A DNA stretch of 64,000 nt from contig NZ_CP026003.1 in the NCBI RefSeq assembly GCF_003086795.1, forward strand, positions 4,506,884 through 4,570,883. Reading direction: 5' to 3'. Source of the DNA: Stenotrophomonas sp. SAU14A_NAIMI4_5 (GTDB lineage Bacteria > Pseudomonadota > Gammaproteobacteria > Xanthomonadales > Xanthomonadaceae). The position numbers and the translations under genes were made by a program. This document shows positions 46,907 to 55,931 of the stretch, piece after piece. How positions within the stretch are numbered: position 1 is the first letter of the stretch; each line of letters opens with the position of its first letter. The notes under the pieces were generated by a model that worked only from the letters and a program-made list of their open reading frames with translations, searched no databases and was not told where the DNA came from.

Positions 46907-47352
46907 TCCGGCGGATGGCGGTGCTGGTGTTCGCCGTGCTGCTGGCCGACACCGCAACAGCGGCAACAGCGCAGGACCATCGCTGCCTGACCGGTGGCCG
47001 CAACGACAGCCTGCACCTGCTGTGGCGCTGGCTCGACGATGGCAGCGCCGATGTGCAGTACGCCGGGCAACGCGGTCGCCTGCCGGTGCAGCGGGTCTCG
47101 CAGGAAACGACGGTGCTGGACGAAGACCGCCCCTCCCAGTTCGACAGCGTGTGGGAAGAACGCATCGAGGGCCGCCGCAACGGGCGCTACCCCCTGACCA
47201 CGCAGGGCGCGCGCGTCTACGGTTTCAGCTACGAGCGCGTGCGCGACGGGCGCCGCACCGAATTCAATGAAGACGTCGAGGCGTGGCAGGAAGACGGCTG
47301 CCAGTGGCCAGGTGTCGAACCGCTGACCGTAGCGTCGAGCCTGCTCGACTGA
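46903..47352 (+). CDS. Secreted hypothetical protein with repeat-derived C-terminus
   Basis: A 149-residue protein with an N-terminal signal peptide (MAVLVFAVLLADTATAATAQ). The mature part is polar with two cysteines (HRCLTGG and DGCQWPG), perhaps one disulphide, and reads as a small beta-rich periplasmic domain. No family recognised. Its final VASSLLD and TGA stop are encoded by the first unit of a palindromic repeat cluster. It is last in a LysR-LysE-hypothetical operon. Confidence 0.7.
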   Translation: MIRRMAVLVFAVLLADTATAATAQDHRCLTGGRNDSLHLLWRWLDDGSADVQYAGQRGRLPVQRVSQETTVLDEDRPSQFDSVWEERIEGRRNGRYPLTTQGARVYGFSYERVRDGRRTEFNEDVEAWQEDGCQWPGVEPLTVASSLLD

Positions 47353-47416
47353 TGTGCCCGTAGCATCGAGCTTGCTCGACTGATGCAAAGAGCAGTCGAG
47401 CAAGCTCGACTCTACC
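47328..47416. repeat. Three-unit GTAGCRTCGAGCYTGCTCGACTGA repeat
   Basis: Two direct units (47329-47352, 47360-47383) and one inverted unit (about 47393-47416) of a TCGAGC-NN-GCTCGA palindrome preceded by GTAG(A/C). Unit one supplies the end of the upstream gene, and unit three supplies the TAG stop of the convergent LysR gene. Confidence 0.88.
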
Positions 47417-48314
47417 GGTCGTGCATGTCCGCGCGCAGGTGGTCGATGAACACCCGCAGCTTCGGTGCCATCTGCTCGCGCGCCGGGTAGTACAGGTGGA
47501 AACCGGGGAACGGCGGTTGCCAGTCCTGCAGCACGCTCTGCAGTCGCCCGGCGGCGATGTCGTCGGCCATCAGCGAAGCGAAGCCCTGGGCCATGCCCAG
47601 CCCGGCAAGCACGGCACGATGGGCGACGCCGGCATCGTTGAACACCAGCCGCCCGCTCACTTCCACGTCCAGCTCGTGGCCCTCGCGGCTGAATTCCCAG
47701 GGCATCAGCCGGCCGTTGGCCAGGCGGTGCACGATGCAGGCGTGGCCCTGCAGGTCATGCGGAGTCTGCGGCACGCCATGGCGCTCGAAGTAGGCCGGCG
47801 TCGCCACCACCACCTGCCGCTCGGGCGGCCCGACCGGCACCGCGATCATCCCCTGGGCCAGTGATTCGCCCAGGCGGATGCCGGCGTCGAAGCCCTCGCC
47901 CACCAGATCGGTCAGGGCCGCGTCGACGCACAGTTCCACCTGCACCTGCGGGTAGCGCGCCAGGAAATCGGGCAGCCGCGGCAGCACCATGCGGTCGGCG
48001 ACGATGCGTGGCAGGGTCACCCGCAGCCGCCCGGCCGGCACCGAGCGCGCGCTGTCCAGTTCGGCGAAGGCCTGGTCGATCTGGTCGAGGCCGCCCCGCA
48101 CCCGCTGCAGGAAACGCGCGCCGTGTTCGGTCAGGCCCACCCGCCGCGTGGTCCGCTGCAGCAGGCGCACGCCCATCCGTGCTTCCAGCGCGCGCACGCT
48201 CTGCGACAGCGCCGAGGTCGACACGCCCAGCGCATCGGCAGCGCGGGTGAAGCTGGCATGTTCGGCCACGTGGACGAAGGCGACCACGGCCGTCAGCGGG
48301 GCAGAGGCATCCAT
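47412..48314 (-). CDS. LysR family regulator
   Basis: A 300-residue LysR regulator. The helix-turn-helix reads FVHVAEHASFTRAADALGVS with LLQRTTRRVGLTEHG. The ligand domain has RLRVTLPRIVADRMVLPRL and DAGIRLGESL, typical of the group that controls oxidoreductases. The ATG at 48314 begins MDASAPL with GAAGG about 12 bp upstream; a TTG six codons earlier is less likely. It diverges from the aldo-keto reductase gene, a probable target. Its TAG stop lies in a repeat unit. Confidence 0.9.
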   Translation of the reverse strand: MDASAPLTAVVAFVHVAEHASFTRAADALGVSTSALSQSVRALEARMGVRLLQRTTRRVGLTEHGARFLQRVRGGLDQIDQAFAELDSARSVPAGRLRVTLPRIVADRMVLPRLPDFLARYPQVQVELCVDAALTDLVGEGFDAGIRLGESLAQGMIAVPVGPPERQVVVATPAYFERHGVPQTPHDLQGHACIVHRLANGRLMPWEFSREGHELDVEVSGRLVFNDAGVAHRAVLAGLGMAQGFASLMADDIAAGRLQSVLQDWQPPFPGFHLYYPAREQMAPKLRVFIDHLRADMHDR

Positions 48315-48435
48315 TGTGAAGCCAGCCTTCAAGGTGAGTCAGGTTGCACGCAGTTTATCCACATGATCGACAGGAGGAAGCTAAGCCCCACGCCGCCGCC
48401 CATCCGGGCGAGGTGCTTCCCCCAAGGAGATCCGC

Positions 48436-49431
<996 letters not shown>

Positions 49432-49575
49432 CCGCCGGATTGTGCCGATTCCGGCAGCCTGGTCGGGGCGCAGCGCGCGCCCCGACGGGTATGACCCTCG
49501 CCAGTGGTAATGCTGCGCTGCGTTCGGTCACACTCGGGAACTTGTCGTTCCAAGTCATCCCCTTCCGAGGCCTGC

Positions 49576-51003
49576 ATGTCCCTGCTCCGGCGCAAGTCGC
49601 TAGATTCCGTCACTGTCCATGAAGCCGGTCGGCGCCTGGTGCCGACCCTCAGCTGGCCGCACCTGATCGCCCTGGGCATCGGCGCCATCGTCGGCACCGG
49701 CATCTACACGCTCATCGGCGTCGGCGCCAACCTGGCCGGTCCGGCAGTACTGATCTCCTTCGCCATCGCCGGTGCGGTCTGCGCCTGCGCGGCGCTGTCC
49801 TATGCCGAGCTGTCGACGATGATGCCGGCCGCCGGCAGCGCCTACACCTACAGCTACAGCGCGCTGGGCGAGGTGTTCGCCTGGGTGGTGGGCTGGAGCC
49901 TGATCCTCGAATACTCGCTGGTGGTCAGTACCGTGGCCGTGGGCTGGTCGGGCTACTTCGTCGGCTTCCTCGAATGGGCGCATACGCAGTTCGGCTGGAA
50001 CATCACCCTGCCAGCCGCGCTCGCTGCGGGCCCGCATGTCGCCGGTGGCTTCATCAACCTGCCGGCGATCATCATCACCTGGCTGGTCGCGCTGATGCTG
50101 ATGGCCGGCACCAAGGAAAGCGCCACGCTCAACGCCATCCTGGTGGTGTTCAAGCTGATCGCGCTGGCGATCTTCGTGGCCGTGGCCCTGCCCGCCTTCG
50201 ACAGCGCCAACCTGCAGCCGTTCATGCCGTACGGGTTCGCCAAATCGATGGGCCCCGATGGCGTCGAACACGGCGTAATGGCGGCTGCGGCGATCATCTT
50301 CTTCGCCTTCTACGGCTTCGATGCGATCTCCACCGCCGCCGAGGAAACCAAGAACCCGGGCCGTGACCTGTCCATCGGCATCATCGGTTCGATGATCGGC
50401 TGCACCATCGTCTACGTGCTGGTGGCGCTGGCTGCCGTGGGTGCGATGAGCTACGCCGTGTTCGGCCACAGCGCCGAGCCGCTGGCCCTGATCATGCGCC
50501 AGCTCGGCCATCCGACCGCCGCCATGGTGATCGGCGTGATCGCGATCATCGCCCTGCCGACCGTGCTGCTGGCCTTCCTGTACGGGCAGAGCCGCATCTT
50601 CTTCGTAATGAGCCGCGACGGCCTGCTGCCGCGTGGCCTGTCCAAGGTCAACGCACGCACCGGCACGCCGGTGGCGACCACGCTGTTCACTGCGGTGGTG
50701 GTGTCGGCGCTGGCCGGCGTGGCGCGCCTGGACGAGATTGCCGCCCTGGCCAATGCCGGCACCCTGGCCGCGTTCACCGCCGTGGGCATCTGCCTGGTGG
50801 TGCTGCGCCTGCGCGAACCGGACCGTGCCCGCACCTTCCGCACGCCGCTGGCCTTCGTGGTCGGGCCGCTGGCCGCGCTGGGCTGCATCTACCTGTTCAT
50901 CAGCCTGCCGCACACCACCCAGCTGTACTTCCTGGTGTGGAACGTGGTCGGCCTGGTGCTGTACTTCCTGTACAGCCGCCGCAATGCGGTGATCGCGAAA
51001 TAA
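49576..51003 (+). CDS. APC family amino-acid permease
   Basis: A 475-residue transporter with 12 hydrophobic helices. The N-terminal LIALGIGAIVGTGIYTLIG is the APC substrate-binding helix; AALSYAELSTMMPAAGSAYTY and FFAFYGFDAISTAAEETKNP are the other CAT/YfnA-type signatures. It likely imports cationic or neutral amino acids. The start at 49576 (MSLLRRKSLDSV) follows CCGAGG; an extension to 49504 has no RBS. The 144 bp before it show no clear promoter. Confidence 0.9.
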   Translation: MSLLRRKSLDSVTVHEAGRRLVPTLSWPHLIALGIGAIVGTGIYTLIGVGANLAGPAVLISFAIAGAVCACAALSYAELSTMMPAAGSAYTYSYSALGEVFAWVVGWSLILEYSLVVSTVAVGWSGYFVGFLEWAHTQFGWNITLPAALAAGPHVAGGFINLPAIIITWLVALMLMAGTKESATLNAILVVFKLIALAIFVAVALPAFDSANLQPFMPYGFAKSMGPDGVEHGVMAAAAIIFFAFYGFDAISTAAEETKNPGRDLSIGIIGSMIGCTIVYVLVALAAVGAMSYAVFGHSAEPLALIMRQLGHPTAAMVIGVIAIIALPTVLLAFLYGQSRIFFVMSRDGLLPRGLSKVNARTGTPVATTLFTAVVVSALAGVARLDEIAALANAGTLAAFTAVGICLVVLRLREPDRARTFRTPLAFVVGPLAALGCIYLFISLPHTTQLYFLVWNVVGLVLYFLYSRRNAVIAK

Positions 51004-51018
51004 ACGCATCACCGGGTA

Positions 51019-51080
51019 TGCCGGCCAGCGGCCGGCACTACCGCTTTGGCATCACGGGTAGTGCCGGCCGCTGGCCGGCA
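51019..51080. repeat. Inverted pair of REP palindromes
   Basis: TGCCGGCC-AGC-GGCCGGCACTACC (51019-51042) facing its complement (51058-51080), with a 15-bp loop. It lies between the convergent permease and dipeptidase genes, the same arrangement as at 13977-14044. Confidence 0.9.
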
Positions 51081-51094
51081 TTTCCGCAGGGCGG

Positions 51095-52336
51095 TCAGCC
51101 GCCCTGCTTTGCCGCGTAATCCTGCGCCTGGCGCATCACCCGCAGCAGGTTGCCGCCCCAGATGCCGGCAATCTGCTGTTCGCTGTAGCCCTTGCGCAGC
51201 AGCCACGCAGTGATCTTCGGTAGCTGGCTGACATCGGGCAGGTCGCTCAGGCCACCGCCGCCATCCCAGTCCAAGCCGATGCCCACGTGCTCGGGGCCGA
51301 CCACCTTGAGGATGTGCTCGAAGTGGGCGAAGAAGTCGTCCAGGCTGGCGTGGCGCACCGGGTGTTCGTGGTCCAGCGCCTGCTCGGCCTGCTGCAGGGC
51401 AACGCCCTGGGCGATGGTCATGCCTTCCCAGCCGCCCAGCTGCTTGCTCAGCGCTTCTTCCGCCTGCTTGCGTTCGGGCGTCTTGGCGGTGTCGATCAGG
51501 TAGCCGCCATAGGCATTCACCTGGATCACACCACCGGCCTTTGCCAGCTGGCGCAGGCGCGCATCGTCGAGGTTGCGCGGGTGGTTGTAGACCGCCTTGG
51601 CCGAGCTGTGCGAGAGCACGAACGGCACCGGCATCATCGCCAGCAGGTCATCGAACACCGCATCGGACGCGTGCGACTGGTCGATGACGATGCCCAGCTT
51701 CACCGCGGCGCGCACCAGGTCCTTGCCGGCCGGGCTCAGGCCCTTCCACTCCGCGCCCTTGGGGTCGGTGGCCGAATCGGCGAACTCGTTGTTGGCGAAG
51801 TGCACCGTGCTCAGCAGGCGCAGGCCGGCGCGGTGGTAGAACGAAAGCAGGCTGGGGTCTTCCACCAGCGGGCTGGCGTTTTCCATGCTGATGTAGACCA
51901 CGCGCTTGCCGGCAGCCTTGATCCGCGCGGCATCATCGGCGGTCAGCGCCAGTTCGAAGCGCTCGGGGTTGGCCGCCAGCATCTGCCGGATCTCCAGCAG
52001 CCGCTGCAGGCCATGGTCGCGCTCGGCCAGGTGGGCGGCGGCGCTGCGGTCGCCCTGGTCGGTGTAGATCGCCCAGAAGCCACCGTCCAGCGCGCCCTCG
52101 ACCATGCGTGGGTAATCCACCTGCGAAAGCGCGTTGTGGTCGTGCCGCTGTTCGATGTCGAAGCCGGCGCGGCCGAAGTTGGCCGGCGTGTCGAGGTGGC
52201 TGTCCAGGGTCAGCAGGCGCTGCTGCAGGCCCTTGGCGCGGGCCAGCTCCTGCGCGCTGAACTCGATGGCATGGGCAGACAGCGGCGCACTCAGCGCCAG
52301 GGCAAGCAGCAGGGACAGGCGACGCAGCGAAGGCAT
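51095..52336 (-). CDS. M19 family membrane (renal-type) dipeptidase
   Basis: A 413-residue zinc dipeptidase with a cleavable signal peptide (LLLALALSAPLSAHA). Metal-site residues are seen as LDSHLDTP (His and Asp), VHFANNE, DQSHAS and LSHSSAKA, with GIGLDWDGGGG near the end. It probably hydrolyses dipeptides in the periplasm. The upstream neighbour is an amino-acid permease, but transcription is convergent. Confidence 0.9.
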   Translation of the reverse strand: MPSLRRLSLLLALALSAPLSAHAIEFSAQELARAKGLQQRLLTLDSHLDTPANFGRAGFDIEQRHDHNALSQVDYPRMVEGALDGGFWAIYTDQGDRSAAAHLAERDHGLQRLLEIRQMLAANPERFELALTADDAARIKAAGKRVVYISMENASPLVEDPSLLSFYHRAGLRLLSTVHFANNEFADSATDPKGAEWKGLSPAGKDLVRAAVKLGIVIDQSHASDAVFDDLLAMMPVPFVLSHSSAKAVYNHPRNLDDARLRQLAKAGGVIQVNAYGGYLIDTAKTPERKQAEEALSKQLGGWEGMTIAQGVALQQAEQALDHEHPVRHASLDDFFAHFEHILKVVGPEHVGIGLDWDGGGGLSDLPDVSQLPKITAWLLRKGYSEQQIAGIWGGNLLRVMRQAQDYAAKQGG

Positions 52337-52536
52337 GGGCTCTCACCGGTGAGGAGAAGAGCCCGACCATAGCGCTGTGTCCGCGTATTGGGTAGCGCGG
52401 GGCCATGCCCGGCGGATCTTCGCCGGGCATGAATTCTTTTCACGGCCCGGCGGCCAGTCTGCTGCGCATTGCGATGCGCTCAAAACAAATGGCGCCCCAC
52501 TCTTCAGGTGGCGCGGCTCGACTCTACAAGTCGAAA
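52337..52536. other. Intergenic region with probable rlmI terminator
   Basis: Minus strand, after the methyltransferase stop: GCGCCAC and GTGGGGCGC can pair around CTGAAGA (about 52482-52504), followed by CATTTGTTTTGAG. This is a plausible but imperfect terminator. A short CGACTT/AAGTCG dyad lies next to it. The remainder carries the dipeptidase promoter, not identified. Confidence 0.4.
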
Positions 52537-53706
52537 TCAATCAACCACGCGGCAGAACACGGCCTTCAGGTAGCGCGATTCCTGCACGTGGGCCATGAAC
52601 GGATGGTCCGGACCGGCGCCGGCCACCTTCAGGATCTGGATCGTACGGCCGGAGAAGTAGGCCGCGCGGCGCAGCATGTCGAGGAACTGGTCCTCGGCCA
52701 CCAGGCCGGTGCAGGAGAACGTGGCGAACAGGCCGCCCGGCTTGACCACGCCCAGCGCCAGCTTGTTCATGTCCAGGTACTTCTTCAGCGCGGTGATGAC
52801 CTGGTCGCGGTCGCGGGTCATCTTCGCCGGGTCCAGGATCACCACGTCGTACTGCTCGCCGCGGTTGGCGGCATCGCGCAGCCACGGGAAGATGTCGGAC
52901 TGGACGAACTTCGGACGCACGTTGTTCAGGCGCGAATTGCCCTTGGCGATCTGGATGACGTCTTCATCGATGTCGATGCCGACTACTTCCGAAGCACCAC
53001 GCGCGGCCGCGTACACGGCGAAACCGCCGGTGTTGCAGCACAGGTCGAGCACGGTCTTGCCTTCCACCTGCTGGCTCAGCCACTCACGGTTCTCGCGCTG
53101 GTCGGCGAAGAAGCCGGTCTTGTGCGCACCGGCCGGGTCGGCGCGGAACTTGATGCCGTACTCGGTGATCACCGACGCTTCGGTGGTGGTGTTGCCGTGG
53201 AAGTCGAAGCTTTCCTGCTTCTGCACGTGTTCGTCGGCGAAGCTGTGGAAGCGGCAGCCCGGGAACTGTTCGCGCAGGGCGTCGTAGATCCACTCGCGGT
53301 GGCGGAACATGCCGGCGGCGAAGAATTCGACCACCACCAGGTCGTTGTAACGGTCCACCACCAGGCCGGACAGGCCGTCGCCTTCGCTGTGCACCACGCG
53401 CCAGGCGTCGGACACCGCGTCCAGCTTCAGCACGCCACGGCGCAGTTCGACCGCCTGGGCGATCTTGCGCGAGAACCAGCCGGCATCGACCGGCACGTTC
53501 GGGTCGGTTTCGAGGATGCGCACGGCGATGCGCGAGTGCCCGTTGTAGAAGCCACGGCCGATGAACTCGCCATCGATGCCGACGACGTCGACGATGGAAC
53601 CGGGCTTGGGCCGGACGGTCGGCTTCTCGACCAGTTTCTGGAAGATCCACGGGTGGCTGGAGCGCCACGCGTTCTTGAGGCGGACAACGGGAAGGGGGGT
53701 ATTCAT
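52537..53706 (-). CDS. RlmI-like 23S rRNA (cytosine-5) methyltransferase
   Basis: A 389-residue SAM methyltransferase. An N-terminal PUA domain (KNAWRSSHPWIFQKLVEKP) is followed by the EEHEA-like region and the Rossmann domain: motif I VLDLCCNTGGFAVYAA, acidic VVGIDIDE, motif IV ILDPAKM, and the catalytic Cys in FATFSCTGL. E. coli RlmI methylates C1962 of 23S rRNA, and this is a likely homologue. DPAKM deviates from the more usual DPP motif. Confidence 0.88.
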   Translation of the reverse strand: MNTPLPVVRLKNAWRSSHPWIFQKLVEKPTVRPKPGSIVDVVGIDGEFIGRGFYNGHSRIAVRILETDPNVPVDAGWFSRKIAQAVELRRGVLKLDAVSDAWRVVHSEGDGLSGLVVDRYNDLVVVEFFAAGMFRHREWIYDALREQFPGCRFHSFADEHVQKQESFDFHGNTTTEASVITEYGIKFRADPAGAHKTGFFADQRENREWLSQQVEGKTVLDLCCNTGGFAVYAAARGASEVVGIDIDEDVIQIAKGNSRLNNVRPKFVQSDIFPWLRDAANRGEQYDVVILDPAKMTRDRDQVITALKKYLDMNKLALGVVKPGGLFATFSCTGLVAEDQFLDMLRRAAYFSGRTIQILKVAGAGPDHPFMAHVQESRYLKAVFCRVVD

Positions 53707-53729
53707 CGGCCTATTGTAAACCGGCCGCC

Positions 53730-53760
53730 GGGGTCAGATCCCCGCAGGGGCTCTGACCCC
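53730..53760. repeat. GGGGTCRGA-family palindrome
   Basis: 31-bp unit, GGGGTCAGATCCCC-GCA-GGGGCTCTGACCCC-like with the central stem reduced to CCCC/GGGG. It lies 24 bp before the start of the methyltransferase gene, within its promoter region. Confidence 0.85.
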
Positions 53761-53807
53761 CACCCGCCGCCCATTTGACGGCGGCCCGGCCAGGCCGCAG
53801 AATCGGC

Positions 53808-53936
53808 CCCAGAAGGGGAGTAGCTCCCAGACGTTGTCGCCGTCAATTCGAGCCCGCAGGCTCCGGTGCAACGGCAATCCCACCCGCGTGGGGTTGCGAG
53901 CGAGACCTTCGCCGTACTGGCGAAGCTCTGTCCCTG
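53808..53936 (+). ncRNA. yybP-ykoY (Mn2+) riboswitch
   Basis: The conserved aptamer parts are present: AAGGGGAGTAGC at 53813-53824, CAGACGTTGTCGCCGTCAATTC just after it, and GCGAGCGAGACC at 53896-53907, closed by the hairpin TTCGCC-GTACT-GGCGAA (53908-53924). This class binds Mn2+ and commonly precedes terC/alx or mntP genes, exactly as here. About 75 bp of expression platform follow before the terC ATG. Whether control is by termination or by RBS exposure is not clear from the sequence. Confidence 0.88.
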
Positions 53937-54010
53937 GATCCCCCTCCCGATCCTCCGTTGCAGATCCTCGCCGTCCGGCCTGGCATTCATCTTTCCAACG
54001 GATATTCCCA

Positions 54011-54973
54011 ATGCAGACGATCGGTAATGTGTGGATGTGGGGCGGCTTCGTGGCGGTGGTCATCATCGCCCTGCTCGTCGACCTGGTGTTGATGCGACAT
54101 GGCGGACCGCACAAGGTCACCTTCAAGGAGGCCCTGTGGTGGTCCATCGGCTGGGTCGTGCTGGCCCTGCTGTTCAACGCGGGCCTCTGGTACTACCTCA
54201 GCGAGACCGCCGGCCAGGTGGTGGCCAACAAGGTCGGCCTGGAATTCCTGACCGGCTACCTGGTCGAGAAGGCCCTGGCGGTGGACAACATCTTTGTCTT
54301 CCTGATGATCATGAGCTACTTCGCGGTGCCGGAGGAGCAGCGCCAGAAGGTGCTGATCATCGGCATCCTGGGTGCGATCGTGCTGCGCACGATCATGATC
54401 TTCGCCGGTAGCGTGCTGATCAGCCAGTTCCATTGGCTGCTCTACGTGTTCGGTGCCTTCCTGCTCTTCACCGGCTGGAAGATGTGGTTCGCCGCCGGCC
54501 AGGAGCCGGACCTGGAAACCAACCCGGCCCTGCGCTGGATGCGCAAGCACCTGCGCCTGCTGCCGGACTACGCCGGCAACGCGATGAGCGTGATGCAGGA
54601 CGGCAAGCGCTGGTTCACCCCGCTGTTCGCGGTGCTGATCCTGATCGCGGTGACCGACGTGATCTTCGCGGTGGACAGCATCCCGGCGATCTTCGCCATC
54701 ACCACCGACCCGTTCATCGTGCTCACCTCCAACGTGTTCGCGGTGCTCGGCCTGCGTGCGATGTTCTTCCTGCTGGCCGGCATGGCCGACCGCTTCCACC
54801 TGCTGCCGTATGGCCTGGCGCTGGTGCTGGGCTTCATCGGCATCAAGATGATGATCATCGACCTGTTCAAGATCCCGACCCCGGTGTCGCTGGGCGTGGT
54901 CGCCGCGATCATTGCCGCCACCGTGGTGCTCAGCCTGAAGTACCCGCCGAAGGAAGACGCCGGCCAGGCCTGA
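54011..54973 (+). CDS. TerC family membrane protein (Alx/MeeY-type)
   Basis: A 320-residue inner-membrane protein with about nine helices. The TerC signatures EKALAVDNIFVFLMI and TDVIFAVDSIPAIFAIT, each with an Asp in a helix, and VLGLRAMFFLLAG are present. Family members export manganese or deliver it to secreted proteins. The upstream yybP-ykoY riboswitch strongly supports a role in Mn2+ homeostasis rather than tellurite resistance. ATG 54011 was chosen; the open frame upstream lies in the riboswitch. Confidence 0.92.
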   Translation: MQTIGNVWMWGGFVAVVIIALLVDLVLMRHGGPHKVTFKEALWWSIGWVVLALLFNAGLWYYLSETAGQVVANKVGLEFLTGYLVEKALAVDNIFVFLMIMSYFAVPEEQRQKVLIIGILGAIVLRTIMIFAGSVLISQFHWLLYVFGAFLLFTGWKMWFAAGQEPDLETNPALRWMRKHLRLLPDYAGNAMSVMQDGKRWFTPLFAVLILIAVTDVIFAVDSIPAIFAITTDPFIVLTSNVFAVLGLRAMFFLLAGMADRFHLLPYGLALVLGFIGIKMMIIDLFKIPTPVSLGVVAAIIAATVVLSLKYPPKEDAGQA

Positions 54974-55080
54974 GCCTGACCGGTCTGCAGCGCGCGGCCG
55001 GCGGGATTGTCCCGTCGGCCGCCCCCACTCTCCCGCAGCGGTGGCCTTGGTTTCGCGCCAGCCACCGCCATTGCTGAGGT

Positions 55081-55851
55081 ATGGACAACAACACGCCCCT
55101 GCCCGCCGGTGACGTGCCGGCCCCCCGCAACGACCGCATGCGCATCCTGCGGGCGTTCAACGTCAGCCTGGCCGCCGTGCTGTTGCTGCTGGCCGTGTTC
55201 GCCCTGCAGGGCAGCTTCGACTGGCGGCCGTGGGCGGTCGCGCCGCTGGAGGCCAAGGGCCTGCTGGGGCTGATCGGCGGGCCGATGCTGCATGCCTCGG
55301 TCGAACACATCGCCGCCAATGGCTTTGCGATCCTGATCCTCGGCACCCTGGCCGGCAGCGTGTACCCGAAGGCCACCGTGCGTGCCCTGCCCCTGCTGTG
55401 GCTGGGTTCGGGCATCGGCGCGTGGATGCTGGGCAATCCCGGCAGCGTGCACCTGGGGGCCAGCGGCGTGACCCACGGCCTGATGTTCCTGCTGGCCAGC
55501 CTGGGCCTGCTGCGCCGTGACCGCGCGGCGATCGCCACCGGCCTGATCGGCATGCTGTTCTACGGCGGCATGCTGATGACCATCCTGCCGCATGCCGACG
55601 GCGTGTCCTGGCAGTCGCACATGGGCGGTGCCTTCGCCGGCATCATCGCCGCGCTGCTGTTCCGCAACGCCGACCCGATGACGCCGCGCCCGCATTACAG
55701 CTGGGAGGACGAGGAACACGAGGTCGAGGCACTGGCCGACGACGAGCTCGAGCCGCCCTCGCCGCGCCGCGTGCCGGTGCTGTGGCAGCCGCGCGAGGGG
55801 CAGGATTACGTGGTGATCCCGTTCCGCCGGCCGGAAGACCCGCGCGGTTGA
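55081..55851 (+). CDS. Rhomboid family intramembrane serine protease
   Basis: A 256-residue protein with six to seven helices. The catalytic Ser is in LGASGVTHGLMF (GASG) and the His in SHMGGAFAGIIAALLF; HASVEHIAANGFAIL carries the conserved H-x(2)-N-type segment (here HIAANG). The C-terminal 60 residues form an acidic then proline-rich cytoplasmic tail. Substrates are unknown. GAGG sits very close to the ATG, so a later start (MRILRAFNV) cannot be excluded. It follows terC by 107 bp. Confidence 0.88.
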   Translation: MDNNTPLPAGDVPAPRNDRMRILRAFNVSLAAVLLLLAVFALQGSFDWRPWAVAPLEAKGLLGLIGGPMLHASVEHIAANGFAILILGTLAGSVYPKATVRALPLLWLGSGIGAWMLGNPGSVHLGASGVTHGLMFLLASLGLLRRDRAAIATGLIGMLFYGGMLMTILPHADGVSWQSHMGGAFAGIIAALLFRNADPMTPRPHYSWEDEEHEVEALADDELEPPSPRRVPVLWQPREGQDYVVIPFRRPEDPRG

Positions 55852-55862
55852 AGCAACACGTC

Positions 55863-55925
55863 GGGGTCGGATCCCCGAAGGGGCTCTGACCCCAAACCGG
55901 ATGCCGGCCAGCGGCCGGCACTACC
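55863..55925. repeat. GGGGTCRGA palindrome plus REP unit
   Basis: GGGGTCGGATCCCC...GGGGCTCTGACCCC (55863-55893) followed by TGCCGGCC-AGC-GGCCGGCACTACC (55902-55925). They fill the gap between the convergent rhomboid and phosphodiesterase genes. Confidence 0.88.
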
Positions 55926-55931
55926 GGATTC

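Noticed and set aside
47412..48435. A DnaA-box-like TTATCCACA in the LysR-reductase promoter
   Set aside because: A single isolated nonamer (TTTATCCACA) is expected by chance and is far from the cluster near rpmH.
53834..54010. N-terminal extension of TerC
   Set aside because: The bases fold as a yybP-ykoY riboswitch, and TerC homology begins at the ATG at 54011.
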